Below, piece after piece: positions 50,345 to 59,100 of a DNA stretch of 64,000 nucleotides. How positions within the stretch are numbered: the stretch's first letter is position 1; the number at the start of each line of letters is the position of its first letter. Source of the DNA: an uncultured Marinifilum sp. (GTDB lineage Bacteria; Bacteroidota; Bacteroidia; Bacteroidales; Marinifilaceae); assembly GCF_963677195.1 (NCBI RefSeq), contig NZ_OY781918.1:2902923-2966922 (forward strand), in the 5' to 3' direction. The notes under the pieces were generated by a model that searched no databases, was not told the DNA's origin, and saw only the letters and a list, made by a program, of their open reading frames with translations. The position numbers and the translations under genes were made by a program.

Positions 50345-50818
50345 ATGCCTATTCGTAAGTTAAAAGAGTTTTTAGATGAAAGACACATTAAATATGTAAC
50401 GATTCGGCATTCATCAGCCTACACGGCTCAGCAGATTGCAGCATCGGCCCATGTACCGGGTAAGATGTTAGCAAAAACGGTAATGATTAAAATTGATGGA
50501 AGAATGGCTATGGCAGTGCTACCTGCGTCTTATTTAATCGATTTTGATTTGCTGAAACAAATGTTGGGATGTAAAAAGGTAGAGCTAGCGCATGAACAAG
50601 AGTTTAAAGATATTTTTCCTGCTTGTGAAGTAGGAGCAATGCCTCCATTCGGCAATTTATATAATTTGGAGGTCTACGTGTCTGAAAGTTTAGTAGAAGA
50701 TGACGATATAGTTTTTAACGCAGGAACTCATACCGAGCTATTGATGCTATCGTATGAAGATTTTCATAATTGCGTTGAACCCGCTGTTTTAAAATTTACG
50801 CACAAAAGTTATGCTTAA
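50345..50818 (+). CDS. YbaK/EbsC family aminoacyl-tRNA deacylase
   Basis: 157 residues. YbaK-fold motifs: LKEFLDERHIKYVTIRHSSA, TAQQIAASAHVPGKMLAKTV, the conserved Lys in KTVMIKIDGRM, VGAMPPFG, and FNAGTHTELLMLSYEDF. The family removes wrongly attached amino acids from tRNA (Pro-tRNA or Cys-tRNA editing). The exact specificity cannot be told from sequence. It is cytoplasmic and monocistronic, divergent from the blaI-like operon. Between its start and that operon lie 312 bp, with the operators plus a short stem AATCGGA-AAA-TCCGGTT at 50274-50290. Confidence 0.88.
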   Translation: MPIRKLKEFLDERHIKYVTIRHSSAYTAQQIAASAHVPGKMLAKTVMIKIDGRMAMAVLPASYLIDFDLLKQMLGCKKVELAHEQEFKDIFPACEVGAMPPFGNLYNLEVYVSESLVEDDDIVFNAGTHTELLMLSYEDFHNCVEPAVLKFTHKSYA

Positions 50819-50859
50819 TTGTTTTAGATAATTAAAATTTTAATTACGTTTTTCTTTTC

Positions 50860-51846
50860 TTACTTTTTCTTATTCGATTTAAAATCATCAATAATTCCTT
50901 CGCATAGCCATTCTGCTAACGCTTGTCGGTTATTTGATTTGGTAAACCTTATTTGATCGCGGTAGTTATTAATATTACCCAACTCTACGAATACCGATGG
51001 AGAAATTGTGGTTTTTAAAACATACAATCTTCTGCTTCCAACTGTTCCTGTATATTTTCTATTGGGTTGATATTTAGCATATTTTTCCTTCATTTTATTT
51101 TGAAGTGTGAGTGCAAGTTTTTTACCTTTTTTGCTGTTCGCATGATGATAAAAATAAACATCTGTTCTATTGCTTTTGCTTCTAGAGTCGAGATGCAAAA
51201 CGATTAATCGCTGATAAGTACCGGGTTTTTCTTTTTTTGCCAGCATGTTAACTGCTGCAGCTCTTTGTCTTAAGCGGGGAGTTTGTTTTTTTGGAATAGC
51301 TAAATTAGGATAGCAATACTCATCTTTATCGGGTTTTAAGTAAGCAGCATTGCGAATTCCATCGTTTTTATCCTGAATAATAAAATGAACTTTTGCACCA
51401 TGAGAAATTAGTTCTTTTCCCATTCTTAAAACAATATCGTAGGCATATTCGTCTTCACATATTTTATTTCCAGAAACTTTTCCAACAGCACCTGGATCGG
51501 GTCCGCCATGGCCCGCCAATAAGTGAATTACGGCTCCATTTAGTATATTATCTACTTGTTTTATGCTTGAATGTTTAGATCCCAGTAATGGAATTTTATG
51601 TATTGGATAAAGTAAAGGAACCTTGTATTTTTTACCAGCAATTAGATGTCCCGATTTTGTAAAACTATTTTTATTTAGTTCCTTAAATTTAAGGGTGTAT
51701 TGTTTTGGCTGTAGTTTATTTCTAAGTAGAAAAGCATTAAGACCTTCGCCTTTTTTCACACTTACCCACTTGTAGTTTTGTTGAGCAAATAGGGGAGTTA
51801 TATAAGCGAAAAGTAGAATAAATAAAAATATTATATATTTTGACAT
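50860..51846 (-). CDS. N-acetylmuramoyl-L-alanine amidase (Amidase_3), exported
   Basis: 328 residues. Signal peptide ending YITPLFAQ. Residues about 26-78 (WVSVKKGEGLNAFLLRNKLQ ... GKKYKVPL) look like a divergent LysM wall-binding segment. The Amidase_3 zinc domain follows: His 113 in LAGHGGPDPGA, Glu in CEDEYAYDI, His in LIVLHLDSRS, and the catalytic Glu in FVELGNINNYRDQ. It cleaves the stem peptide from muramic acid in the periplasm, in cell division or wall turnover. Single gene. Confidence 0.88.
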   Translation of the reverse strand: MSKYIIFLFILLFAYITPLFAQQNYKWVSVKKGEGLNAFLLRNKLQPKQYTLKFKELNKNSFTKSGHLIAGKKYKVPLLYPIHKIPLLGSKHSSIKQVDNILNGAVIHLLAGHGGPDPGAVGKVSGNKICEDEYAYDIVLRMGKELISHGAKVHFIIQDKNDGIRNAAYLKPDKDEYCYPNLAIPKKQTPRLRQRAAAVNMLAKKEKPGTYQRLIVLHLDSRSKSNRTDVYFYHHANSKKGKKLALTLQNKMKEKYAKYQPNRKYTGTVGSRRLYVLKTTISPSVFVELGNINNYRDQIRFTKSNNRQALAEWLCEGIIDDFKSNKKK

Positions 51847-51935
51847 CGGAAAGTATTTGATTTTGAATCATTAAAAATAAATGATTTTACCAGATATTTG
51901 ACAGAACTGCTTCAATAACTTTCAATATCCTTATT

Positions 51936-52802
51936 TTATTGTTTCGAAAGTGTTTTATAATCTAAAGAATAGCTGCTAAAAATTCCAAAAGCTCCTTTAA
52001 TATTTGAGTATAGCTTGGTCTTATTATAAAATGGCAAATCGTCTCTGTTTTCAATAGCTACATACGATCTTTCATAATTATAGTAGTCTTCAGAAAGATG
52101 ATACAGTTCAATTTTATATTCAGAAATATCCTTAGAAATTTCATTATTTAATAAGTAGAAAGAAATATTAATTTCGGAATTTTTAAAGTTTTCATCAGAA
52201 AAGCTTTTACTTCCCTGAAGCATATTTTGTTCAAAACCAGTTTCATTTATTGCCAGATTTCCTTCAAATACTATATCGTTGCTGTAATATTCGAGCAGTT
52301 GACTTATATCTACTGACACTCCTTTTACAAGAATCATATAGTAATTGTTTTGCCTAGGATTATCTGTAAAATTAAGAGTAAAAGTAGTTCTTCCATTTTC
52401 AGAATTATTGACTTGAGATACTTTATTTATTCTAATTTTATTGGGAGTAGTGGTGTTTGCTTTTAGCTCTTTAAACTTGGGATGAATTACAGATATCTGA
52501 TAGTTTGTTTGACTTTCTAAATGGTAATCAGGAAATTCGTAAATACCTTTTGTTTTGTGATTTAGTTCACCTAAAATTTGTTCGTTTTTGTAAAGGGTAA
52601 TTATTGCATCTGTAATATATTGGTTTTCTTCATATATATCAGTACTCATAGAGAGATTAATTTGTACCAAACTATCAACTCCAGTTAAAGAATTTATTGT
52701 TAAAATTGGTTCTCCTTTGGCTTTAGGTACATTTTCTTCTTCTTCGCAAGAATAGAGTAGTATAAATGGAAGTAAACAGATTAAATATTTAAAACAATTC
52801 AT
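51936..52802 (-). CDS. DUF4249 domain lipoprotein
   Basis: 288 residues. Lipoprotein signal with lipobox ILLYSC. The mature part is beta-rich and fits DUF4249 (PILTINSLTGVDSLVQINLS, ITDAIITLYKNEQILGEL, YQISVIHPKFKELKANTTTP). DUF4249 lipoproteins are typically encoded right after a TonB-dependent receptor and are thought to act as a surface-exposed partner, by analogy with SusD. Here the receptor gene ends 10 bp upstream. Last gene of the ECF/FecR cassette. Ligand unknown. Confidence 0.85.
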   Translation of the reverse strand: MNCFKYLICLLPFILLYSCEEEENVPKAKGEPILTINSLTGVDSLVQINLSMSTDIYEENQYITDAIITLYKNEQILGELNHKTKGIYEFPDYHLESQTNYQISVIHPKFKELKANTTTPNKIRINKVSQVNNSENGRTTFTLNFTDNPRQNNYYMILVKGVSVDISQLLEYYSNDIVFEGNLAINETGFEQNMLQGSKSFSDENFKNSEINISFYLLNNEISKDISEYKIELYHLSEDYYNYERSYVAIENRDDLPFYNKTKLYSNIKGAFGIFSSYSLDYKTLSKQ

Positions 52803-52812
52803 ATTTATAGTT

Positions 52813-55398
52813 TTAAAATTTATAAGAATAGCTAATGCTTGGAATAAAAGAAAAAAGGTTGACTTTCTTTAATTGGTAAGCCTTATTAGATGAATTTTTA
52901 CTGGAAACATACATATAGCTAGTGTTTTTTCGATTGTAAAAGTTATAAATGCTTATATCCCATGATCTTATTCCGTGTTTTTTCTTTTTAGTAAAACTAA
53001 TTGAGAAATCAAGGCGATGATAATCGGGGAGCCTATAGGAATTTCTTTCTGAAAAGGTGGGTTTAATTTGAGAAAGATTAGGATTATAGGGTGAAAATGT
53101 TGTGATGTAAGATGTTGATAATGTAGCAGGAACGCCAGTTCCATAAGTCCAGTATGCCGAACATTTTATTTTTTTATTTACAAATTGATTGATTTGAATT
53201 GAAAAATTATGACGGCGATCGTAGGGAGAGGCATAAGATTTTCCACCATTTATTCCATTGTATTTTACTCTCGATTGGGAAAGTGTATAGGATATATTAC
53301 CATTTGTTTTTCCTTGATTTTTACTTAAACCTATTTCCATTCCTTTACTCCAGCCTTTGCCACTTTCAACTAGGTTTTCCCAATCATCAGTAATATTCTG
53401 GAAATAGGAAGTTTCTTTAAGGTCTAATAAGTTACGGTTCAATTTGTGGTAAAACTCTATGCTTAATTTAATAGATTTATTAAAAGTATAATGTGTACCA
53501 CCCGTGTATTGAAAAGAATCGATGGGTTTAATTTTTTTTGTAACTGGGAACCACAAGTCTGTTGGTAAACTTAGAGAACTTGTTCTAAGCAGATGAAGAT
53601 ACTGAGTCATTTGTGAGAAACTACCTGTAATCGACCATTTTGGATTGATAAAATATTGTGAATTTAATCTGGGCTCCAGAGTAGAATAATAAGTGTTTTC
53701 CACAATAAAACTACTCCAGCGAGTTCCCATATTAACCAATAATTTTTTGCCAAACCTAATTTGGCATTCGCCAAATAAATTAATTTCTTTCGATTTAATA
53801 AGTTGGTTGTTTGTGATATCAGTATTGTTAAGTTCTGTGTTTTTTAGAGATTCGCTGCCTGGTTTTGTGTGGTGTAAGGATGCTTCCAGTCCAAATTTCA
53901 TATAGTGTTTATAGTCGGGAATAAAATCAAATTCTGTTTTAAACGAGAAGTCTCTAATGCCTGATTTAAATTCGTAATTGTAATTTTCTTTATAATCGGA
54001 AACATCTGTTTTTTCGCTTCGTTTATTTTTTAGTAGAAAGGTGTATTTGCTAAGTATTAAACTTGTATTTCCAAACAGATGATTGTTGTAAACATGATTC
54101 CAGCGCAGGGAATTTGTGAAATTTCCCCAACCAAGTTTATTTCTTGTTTTTTCTCTGATGTTTGATGAAATGTCTTCAGTATTTTTCACCTTAGCTAAAT
54201 CTCCTCCCCAATAAGAGCTAAAGTAAAGTTTATCGCGTTGCGAAAATCGGTGTACAATTTTCCAATTTAGGTCTCCAAAATAGTATCCTGCTTTTACATC
54301 ACTATCTGCCATTTCTAAAATTCCATTCACCAGCAAATCAAGATAAGTTCTTCTAATAGATAAATTAAAAGTTGTTTTTTCTTTTTTAATTGGGCCATTA
54401 AGGTTGAATTTAGCAGTAAGTAGTCCCAGGCTATAACTTCCTTTTAATTTTTTTGTATTTCCATCCTTCATTCTAATGTCTAAAACAGAAGAAACTCTGC
54501 CGCCATAATGAGCAGGAAATCCGCCTTTAACGATTTTTACCTGTTTAATTGCATCCTGATTAAAAACAGAGTAGAGACCCATTAGGTGAGAAGAATAATA
54601 AACGGGAACATCATCTAAAAGTATGAGGTTTTGATCGGAAGAACCATTGCGTATATTTAAACCACCAAGACCTTCGTTACTATTTTGAACTCCAGGTAAG
54701 TGAAGTAAATTTTGAAATAAATCGTTCTCACCGAAAACACCAGTCTGTTTCATATTTTTTCCCTGAATGGAATTAGAGCTTACAAATAAGTGATTAATAT
54801 TATTTGCCTTATTATTAGCTGTTACTTGTACTTCTTGAAGTACCGTTTTTGGTTTTAAGGCTATGTTAATACTAGTATCTCGTTCCAGTTCAATATCCAG
54901 TAAAACTTCTTCGTAACCAACAAATGAAAATTGCAGTAAATGAGTATTGTTTTTAAGGCTTAAACTGTAAAAACCAAAGTTGTTACTTACGGTTCCTGTA
55001 AAGTTATTCACGTTTGCAATTGTGGCATTTATCAGTATTTCTCCAGATTCTTCATCGCTAATGTATCCGCTAATTCGATATTTTCTTTTGTTTGGAGGAA
55101 TAGAAACAATGAAAATTTTATTTCCTTTCGATTGAATTTTAAAAGATTTGTTGTTAACAGATCGATTTAGAATGCTTTTAATTGTAGCAACAGAATCATC
55201 AAGTTGAATGTATTTATTAGTATTTAATTCGCTGGTAAAGCTAAATTGTGCATTACTTTGTTTTGTAATTTCATCTAATAATTCTGATAACAAAAAGTTG
55301 CTTTTTTGGAGCTTGATTTCTTGCTGCAAATTAATGTTCTGACAGTAGGATGAAAGAGAGATGATTAGTAGTAAAAGAGTAAAAATATGTTTTACCAT
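52813..55398 (-). CDS. TonB-dependent receptor with STN and carboxypeptidase-like domains
   Basis: 861 residues. Signal peptide (1-20). An STN domain (about 25-98: LLSELLDEITKQSNAQFSFT ... KIFIVS), which in transducers contacts the FecR anti-sigma, precedes a carboxypeptidase-like domain (105-185: YRISGYISDEESGEILINAT, FSFVGYEEV), a plug (about 210-310: NLLHLPGVQNSNEGLGGLNI, NLILLDDVPVYYSSHLMGLY, KGGFPAHYGGRVSSVLDIRM) and a barrel ending IPSISYSYKF. It transports an unknown ligand and is probably coupled to the FecR/sigma pair upstream. The DUF4249 partner gene follows at 10 bp. A terminator separates it from the upstream small gene. Confidence 0.93.
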   Translation of the reverse strand: MVKHIFTLLLLIISLSSYCQNINLQQEIKLQKSNFLLSELLDEITKQSNAQFSFTSELNTNKYIQLDDSVATIKSILNRSVNNKSFKIQSKGNKIFIVSIPPNKRKYRISGYISDEESGEILINATIANVNNFTGTVSNNFGFYSLSLKNNTHLLQFSFVGYEEVLLDIELERDTSINIALKPKTVLQEVQVTANNKANNINHLFVSSNSIQGKNMKQTGVFGENDLFQNLLHLPGVQNSNEGLGGLNIRNGSSDQNLILLDDVPVYYSSHLMGLYSVFNQDAIKQVKIVKGGFPAHYGGRVSSVLDIRMKDGNTKKLKGSYSLGLLTAKFNLNGPIKKEKTTFNLSIRRTYLDLLVNGILEMADSDVKAGYYFGDLNWKIVHRFSQRDKLYFSSYWGGDLAKVKNTEDISSNIREKTRNKLGWGNFTNSLRWNHVYNNHLFGNTSLILSKYTFLLKNKRSEKTDVSDYKENYNYEFKSGIRDFSFKTEFDFIPDYKHYMKFGLEASLHHTKPGSESLKNTELNNTDITNNQLIKSKEINLFGECQIRFGKKLLVNMGTRWSSFIVENTYYSTLEPRLNSQYFINPKWSITGSFSQMTQYLHLLRTSSLSLPTDLWFPVTKKIKPIDSFQYTGGTHYTFNKSIKLSIEFYHKLNRNLLDLKETSYFQNITDDWENLVESGKGWSKGMEIGLSKNQGKTNGNISYTLSQSRVKYNGINGGKSYASPYDRRHNFSIQINQFVNKKIKCSAYWTYGTGVPATLSTSYITTFSPYNPNLSQIKPTFSERNSYRLPDYHRLDFSISFTKKKKHGIRSWDISIYNFYNRKNTSYMYVSSKNSSNKAYQLKKVNLFSFIPSISYSYKF

Positions 55399-55458
55399 AT
55401 ATTAGTAGATGTGAATGGTTTTGCTTGTAAATTTACATATTGTTATTATAAACGACAA

Positions 55459-55480
55459 AAGGAAGCCATTTGGCTTCCTT
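55459..55480 (-). terminator. Terminator inside the ECF/FecR cassette
   Basis: AAGGAAGCCA / TGGCTTCCTT perfect 10-bp stem with a nominal 2-nt loop, followed by TTTTG on the minus strand. It lies between the 153-residue secreted protein gene and the TonB receptor gene, so it could separate regulator and receptor transcripts or attenuate between them. Confidence 0.8.
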
Positions 55481-55529
55481 AAATTTAAAATAGACTTAAA
55501 TAAAGTTAATAGTGATACTATTAAATAGA

Positions 55530-55991
55530 TTAGATTTCAGATTGTTTTTTAAAAATATATCGAGTAATAAAAATTCCTTTACCATCACCTTTACCACTAT
55601 CACTCTCAACACCGCTTGTTACAAAAGCCAACTCCCAACCCTGACTTGTGAGCTTATTAATTTTTGAGGATAATAATGCATCGTTCGAAGCAATATTTTG
55701 GAAATTGATACCTGCAATACTGTAGAAGTTTAATAATTTTGTTTCCGAAAAGAGGTTTACTTTCGCATCTGCTCTTTTAACTGCTTTCTGCTTACTTTTT
55801 TTGCCATCGGTTCTTTCGGTTGTAAAATTCTCAGCTTCGATAGGATCTTTTTCTTCGATTATTCTTGAACGACCAATTCCCATTGGAACAATTGATTCTA
55901 CCGAGGTAATTACTTTATACTCTATTTTTTGAGCATTTAAAGTTGAAAGAAATCCGAATGCAATAGCTGCAATAATTAATAATTTTTTCAT
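55530..55991 (-). CDS. Small exported protein of unknown function
   Basis: 153 residues. Signal peptide MKKLLIIAAIAFGFLSTLNA. The mature part begins QKIEYKVITSVESIVPMGIG and has a central basic stretch KKSKQKAVKRADAKVN. The C-terminal half (LLSSKINKLTSQGWELAFVT, FITRYIFKK) resembles the small 'YKV ... LN.LG..GWEL' domain often seen as DUF4177-like. It is encoded between the FecR/OMP genes and the TonB receptor. Its role is unknown. Confidence 0.7.
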   Translation of the reverse strand: MKKLLIIAAIAFGFLSTLNAQKIEYKVITSVESIVPMGIGRSRIIEEKDPIEAENFTTERTDGKKSKQKAVKRADAKVNLFSETKLLNFYSIAGINFQNIASNDALLSSKINKLTSQGWELAFVTSGVESDSGKGDGKGIFITRYIFKKQSEI

Positions 55992-56099
55992 GTTTACTTT
56001 TTTATTATTCTTAATAGGTAATTTTATTTACAGGCATAAGTTGGGTGTTTACCCAAACTAATGGATAATAAATGTTTATTAAATATGTTTTATGATTGT

Positions 56100-56480
56100 T
56101 TAAAATGCGATGCCTAGAGTGATGCCAGCCTCTAATCCATTCATTTTTGATTTATCCTTAGCTTCATTTTCTAAATTAAAATGCAAATAAGGTGCATAAG
56201 GAGCAATAAAAAAGCCATCGGGAGCAGGCGAATCGGAAAGATAAAACCTATATTCGAGCGTAATTCCCCAACCTCTTATTTTAGTATCATCCCAGGTTTT
56301 TCCAGTATATAACAGGCCCAATTGTAAATTACTGTTATTGTTTAACTGATGTTCCACAAAGAACGATCCGGTGCGTACCAACCGACTTAGCATTTTTGCT
56401 TTAACTACTGTTTTTTGAGCATTTGCGAATGAACTGCCAAGTAGTACAATAAAAGCTATAAGTACAAATTTATTTTTCAT
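56100..56480 (-). CDS. Small outer-membrane beta-barrel-like protein, possibly shortened
   Basis: 126 residues. Signal peptide MKNKFVLIAFIVLLGSSFANA. Strand-like segments include QLGLLYTGKTWDDTKIRGWG, ITLEYRFYLSDSPAPDGFFI, APYAPYLHFNLENE and a final GLEAGITLGIAF. The 'YRFYLS......G.F..PY' pattern resembles DUF3575-type barrels, which are usually longer (about 180-200 residues), so this one may have lost its C-terminal strands. No continuation is seen in other frames in the 108 bp downstream. It lies 16 bp after fecR and is expected to be co-transcribed with it. Confidence 0.65.
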   Translation of the reverse strand: MKNKFVLIAFIVLLGSSFANAQKTVVKAKMLSRLVRTGSFFVEHQLNNNSNLQLGLLYTGKTWDDTKIRGWGITLEYRFYLSDSPAPDGFFIAPYAPYLHFNLENEAKDKSKMNGLEAGITLGIAF

Positions 56481-56496
56481 TATTTTTTTGTGAGAA

Positions 56497-57474
56497 TTAG
56501 TTTATTTTCTCAGAAATGATGAGATGTTTCCCCCTTTTTACTGTTTTTACATTTAGCTGCAATTCTAGTTCAGATATCACACTATCAATACTTTCGTTAT
56601 TAAATGTACTGTTAAAATTAAGGGTATTAATTCGCTTGCATTTATTAGTGATTTTAATACCATAATAGTTTTCAATATATTTTAATACTAAAGGCAATGG
56701 TGTTTTTCTAAATCTAAGAACTCCAGTTTTCCAGGCATCGAAATTAAGCTCATTGTTAACCGATTCGCTAATAATCGAATCGTACAATATGCCCTTTTCA
56801 CCTTTTGTTAGGTAAACAAGCTTTTTAGTTTTTCGATTGGTTAAACTTACTTTTCCTGAATTAACAGTAACTATGGTTCTTCCATTCTCATCGTTGCGAA
56901 CATTAAAGGCGGTACCAAGTACTTCAATAATCGCATTTCCCGAAGTAATTATAAATGGTTTGGAAGGATTCTTTTTTACCTGAAAATAGGCTTCGCCTTC
57001 CAATTTTACATTTCTTGTTTTTGAATTAAAATGATTTGGATATACAAGTCTGCTTTTTTTGTTTAAATGCACTTGTGTTCCATCATCTAAAACAAGCTGG
57101 TTTTTTTGTGTTTCTGTTTTTTGTTGTGCCAATTTTCCAAAGCCCGGTGTAGTTTCATATAAAAAGATAAAACTTAAACCTACTAGAATTACGATACTCG
57201 CAGCAAAGCGCAAAATATATTTTAATTTTCTGACTTTACTTTTAGAGGCTTTTTTGGCTTGTACTAATTCCCAATCGGCATCAACATCAATATTATTAAA
57301 GACCTGAATTTCTTCACTCTTATTCCAAATCTTACGTATTTTATCAAAATATTCTTTGTTTTCAGGATCTGAATCCATCCATTTTTGGAATGTTTTCAAA
57401 TCATTTTCCGAAGCTTTCTGATTTAAAATACTCAGCAAAATTTGCTCGTTTATATGTTGTTTGTTTTCTTTCAT
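56497..57474 (-). CDS. FecR family anti-sigma factor
   Basis: 325 residues. The cytoplasmic N-terminal part (INEQILLSILNQKASENDLK ... FQKWMDSDPENKEYF) binds the sigma factor. One transmembrane helix (about 87-106, FAASIVILVGLSFIFLY) follows, then the periplasmic FecR domain (QLVLDDGTQVHLNKKSRLVY, VKLEGEAYFQVKKNPSKPFI, VLGTAFNVR) and a C-terminal DUF4974/STN-like domain (PLPLVLKYIENYYGIKITN). It relays the receptor's state to the ECF sigma encoded 62 bp upstream. Confidence 0.95.
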   Translation of the reverse strand: MKENKQHINEQILLSILNQKASENDLKTFQKWMDSDPENKEYFDKIRKIWNKSEEIQVFNNIDVDADWELVQAKKASKSKVRKLKYILRFAASIVILVGLSFIFLYETTPGFGKLAQQKTETQKNQLVLDDGTQVHLNKKSRLVYPNHFNSKTRNVKLEGEAYFQVKKNPSKPFIITSGNAIIEVLGTAFNVRNDENGRTIVTVNSGKVSLTNRKTKKLVYLTKGEKGILYDSIISESVNNELNFDAWKTGVLRFRKTPLPLVLKYIENYYGIKITNKCKRINTLNFNSTFNNESIDSVISELELQLNVKTVKRGKHLIISEKIN

Positions 57475-57536
57475 TTCGCTTTTCTGTTAGTAAGACATGT
57501 AAGTTTACTTTTACACGTACCTAGAATTAAAAAAAA

Positions 57537-58109
57537 TTACATTTCTTTTAGAAAGTATAAAATGAGTAAGCTGGTAAGCATAGGACCAATTTTATTGCGC
57601 AATGTTTTTAATGCTTTGCTTATTTGTGTTTCAACCGTACGTTTTGATATTTCTAATTTATCGGCAATTTCCTGATTGGTAAACCCTTCGAATCGATTCA
57701 TTTTAAAAATACGCTGGCATTGTTCAGGTAACTCATCAATAGCCATATATAGGGCATATTCTAATTCTGTTTGTTCCAGTATTTTATCGGCTCCAATACC
57801 AATGTCCGAATTCAAATATCTGATATTATCGTGATGTTTGGCATGTGTGTTTTTTCTTTTTATGCTGTTTAAGCAGGCGTTTCTTACACAAGTATACAAA
57901 TGAGCTTTCGCTGATGTATGAATTTTTACAGAGTTTTTGTGATCAATTAGATTAACGAATACACTTTGGACAATTTCGCGCGAATCATCTAAATCCGAAA
58001 GAAATTTGTGAGCATAAGCTGTTAATACAGAATAATGTTCTTTAAACAGTTCTTCAATCCTTTTTTCTGTGAGCAATTCTACCGATTTGCTTTGTAGTGA
58101 GTTTGTCAT
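57537..58109 (-). CDS. RNA polymerase ECF sigma-70 factor
   Basis: 190 residues. Region 2 is RIEELFKEHYSVLTAYAHKF with DDSREIVQSVFVNL, and region 4 is ELPEQCQRIFKMNRFEGFTN, QEIADKLEISKRTVETQISK. It fits the FecI-like Bacteroidetes ECF group. First gene of the cassette, followed by its FecR partner. It is expected to activate the downstream receptor genes when the receptor binds ligand. Confidence 0.94.
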   Translation of the reverse strand: MTNSLQSKSVELLTEKRIEELFKEHYSVLTAYAHKFLSDLDDSREIVQSVFVNLIDHKNSVKIHTSAKAHLYTCVRNACLNSIKRKNTHAKHHDNIRYLNSDIGIGADKILEQTELEYALYMAIDELPEQCQRIFKMNRFEGFTNQEIADKLEISKRTVETQISKALKTLRNKIGPMLTSLLILYFLKEM

Positions 58110-58246
58110 TTAATTAATCCTAAATGAATTATTATTCGATGTTTAAAAGAAGTTTATGTCTTTTTCAATTCTTAGACAATTATATCTTTTGATACACGTA
58201 TTGTAATTTGAAATAAAATATACAATAAGAAAAGTAAGATATAAAA

Positions 58247-58272
58247 AAACCGAAGTACTAAGCCTTCGGTTT
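58247..58272 (-). terminator. Terminator after membrane orphan gene
   Basis: AAACCGAAG / CTTCGGTTT stem with an 8-nt loop. On the minus strand seven T are present around the stem end. It lies 12 bp after the stop. Confidence 0.88.
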
Positions 58273-58284
58273 CTTATTTATGAG

Positions 58285-58812
58285 TTAATTTCTACTTTTC
58301 ATATTTTTCTGATTTATTTTTATAATCCATTCACTAATGTTTCTTGAGTTTGAGATTAGTAAATAAGCTAAAATATATTGTATTACTGTAGAAATATCAT
58401 GACTCATAAAAGGATTACCGATTGTACTATCAATAAAGTAATTTACAACACGAATAATAGTAGCTACAATATTTGAAAACTTAAAAATAAGAATGCAAAT
58501 ACCAATAATAACAAGACTTACATCCAAAATGTTTTTGTAATTGCTATCGAAATTTAAGTTTATTGTATGATCCTTTTTTGTTATTTTTTTTGCGATATAA
58601 TCGGATTTAAAAATTAAAATATAACTAATAAAAAAAGTAATTAGCCCACCTGCAAAAAATAAAATAAGAGATAAAATATCTATGGAAGATGAATTATACG
58701 TGGAGAACATACTTTTTAGATAGTGTAAATCTTTAAAGTATAAAAGAGCAGTTATAATTACATTAATTCCAAATAGTTTTAAACTTAGGTCGATAACTCC
58801 GCTTTTTTTCAT
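58285..58812 (-). CDS. Hypothetical membrane protein
   Basis: 175 residues, very AT-rich. Four hydrophobic segments: LKLFGINVIITALLYF, SIDILSLILFFAGGLITFFI, ILDVSLVIIGICILIFKF and TVIQYILAYLLI. Basic loops and a Lys-rich C terminus are present. No known family is recognised. It sits alone between the ECF cassette and the DUF819 gene, with its own terminator. Confidence 0.6.
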   Translation of the reverse strand: MKKSGVIDLSLKLFGINVIITALLYFKDLHYLKSMFSTYNSSSIDILSLILFFAGGLITFFISYILIFKSDYIAKKITKKDHTINLNFDSNYKNILDVSLVIIGICILIFKFSNIVATIIRVVNYFIDSTIGNPFMSHDISTVIQYILAYLLISNSRNISEWIIKINQKNMKSRN

Positions 58813-59048
58813 AATTAAGTTATTTACTTTATATTGCCTGCTTGTTTGTTATTTTTTGAGTTTGGAGGTGGCAATATCATTAATAATAGATTTGGTTTGT
58901 TGGGTTTTATAAGATTTAAAAATATTTAATTAATAACTCGTTATTAAATTTAATAATGTTTATTTTTTAATTTACTTGTGTAAGTATACTTATTTATTGT
59001 TTATAATACTAGTAAGAACATTTTTTGTGCTGAGTAAAAAACATAAAA

Positions 59049-59076
59049 AAAGGCTTCGTAATATTACAAAGCCTTT
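59049..59076 (-). terminator. Terminator after DUF819 gene
   Basis: AAAGGCTT / AAGCCTTT, extended inward across one mismatch by GTAAT / ATTAC. On the minus strand a T run follows. It lies 25 bp after the stop. Confidence 0.9.
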
Positions 59077-59100
59077 ACTATAATTGCATTTACGTATTAT

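Noticed and set aside
55426..55437. TGTAAATTTACA palindrome before the TonB receptor as a sigma-factor target
   Set aside because: A 12-bp AT-rich palindrome is expected by chance in this composition, and ECF promoters are not palindromic.
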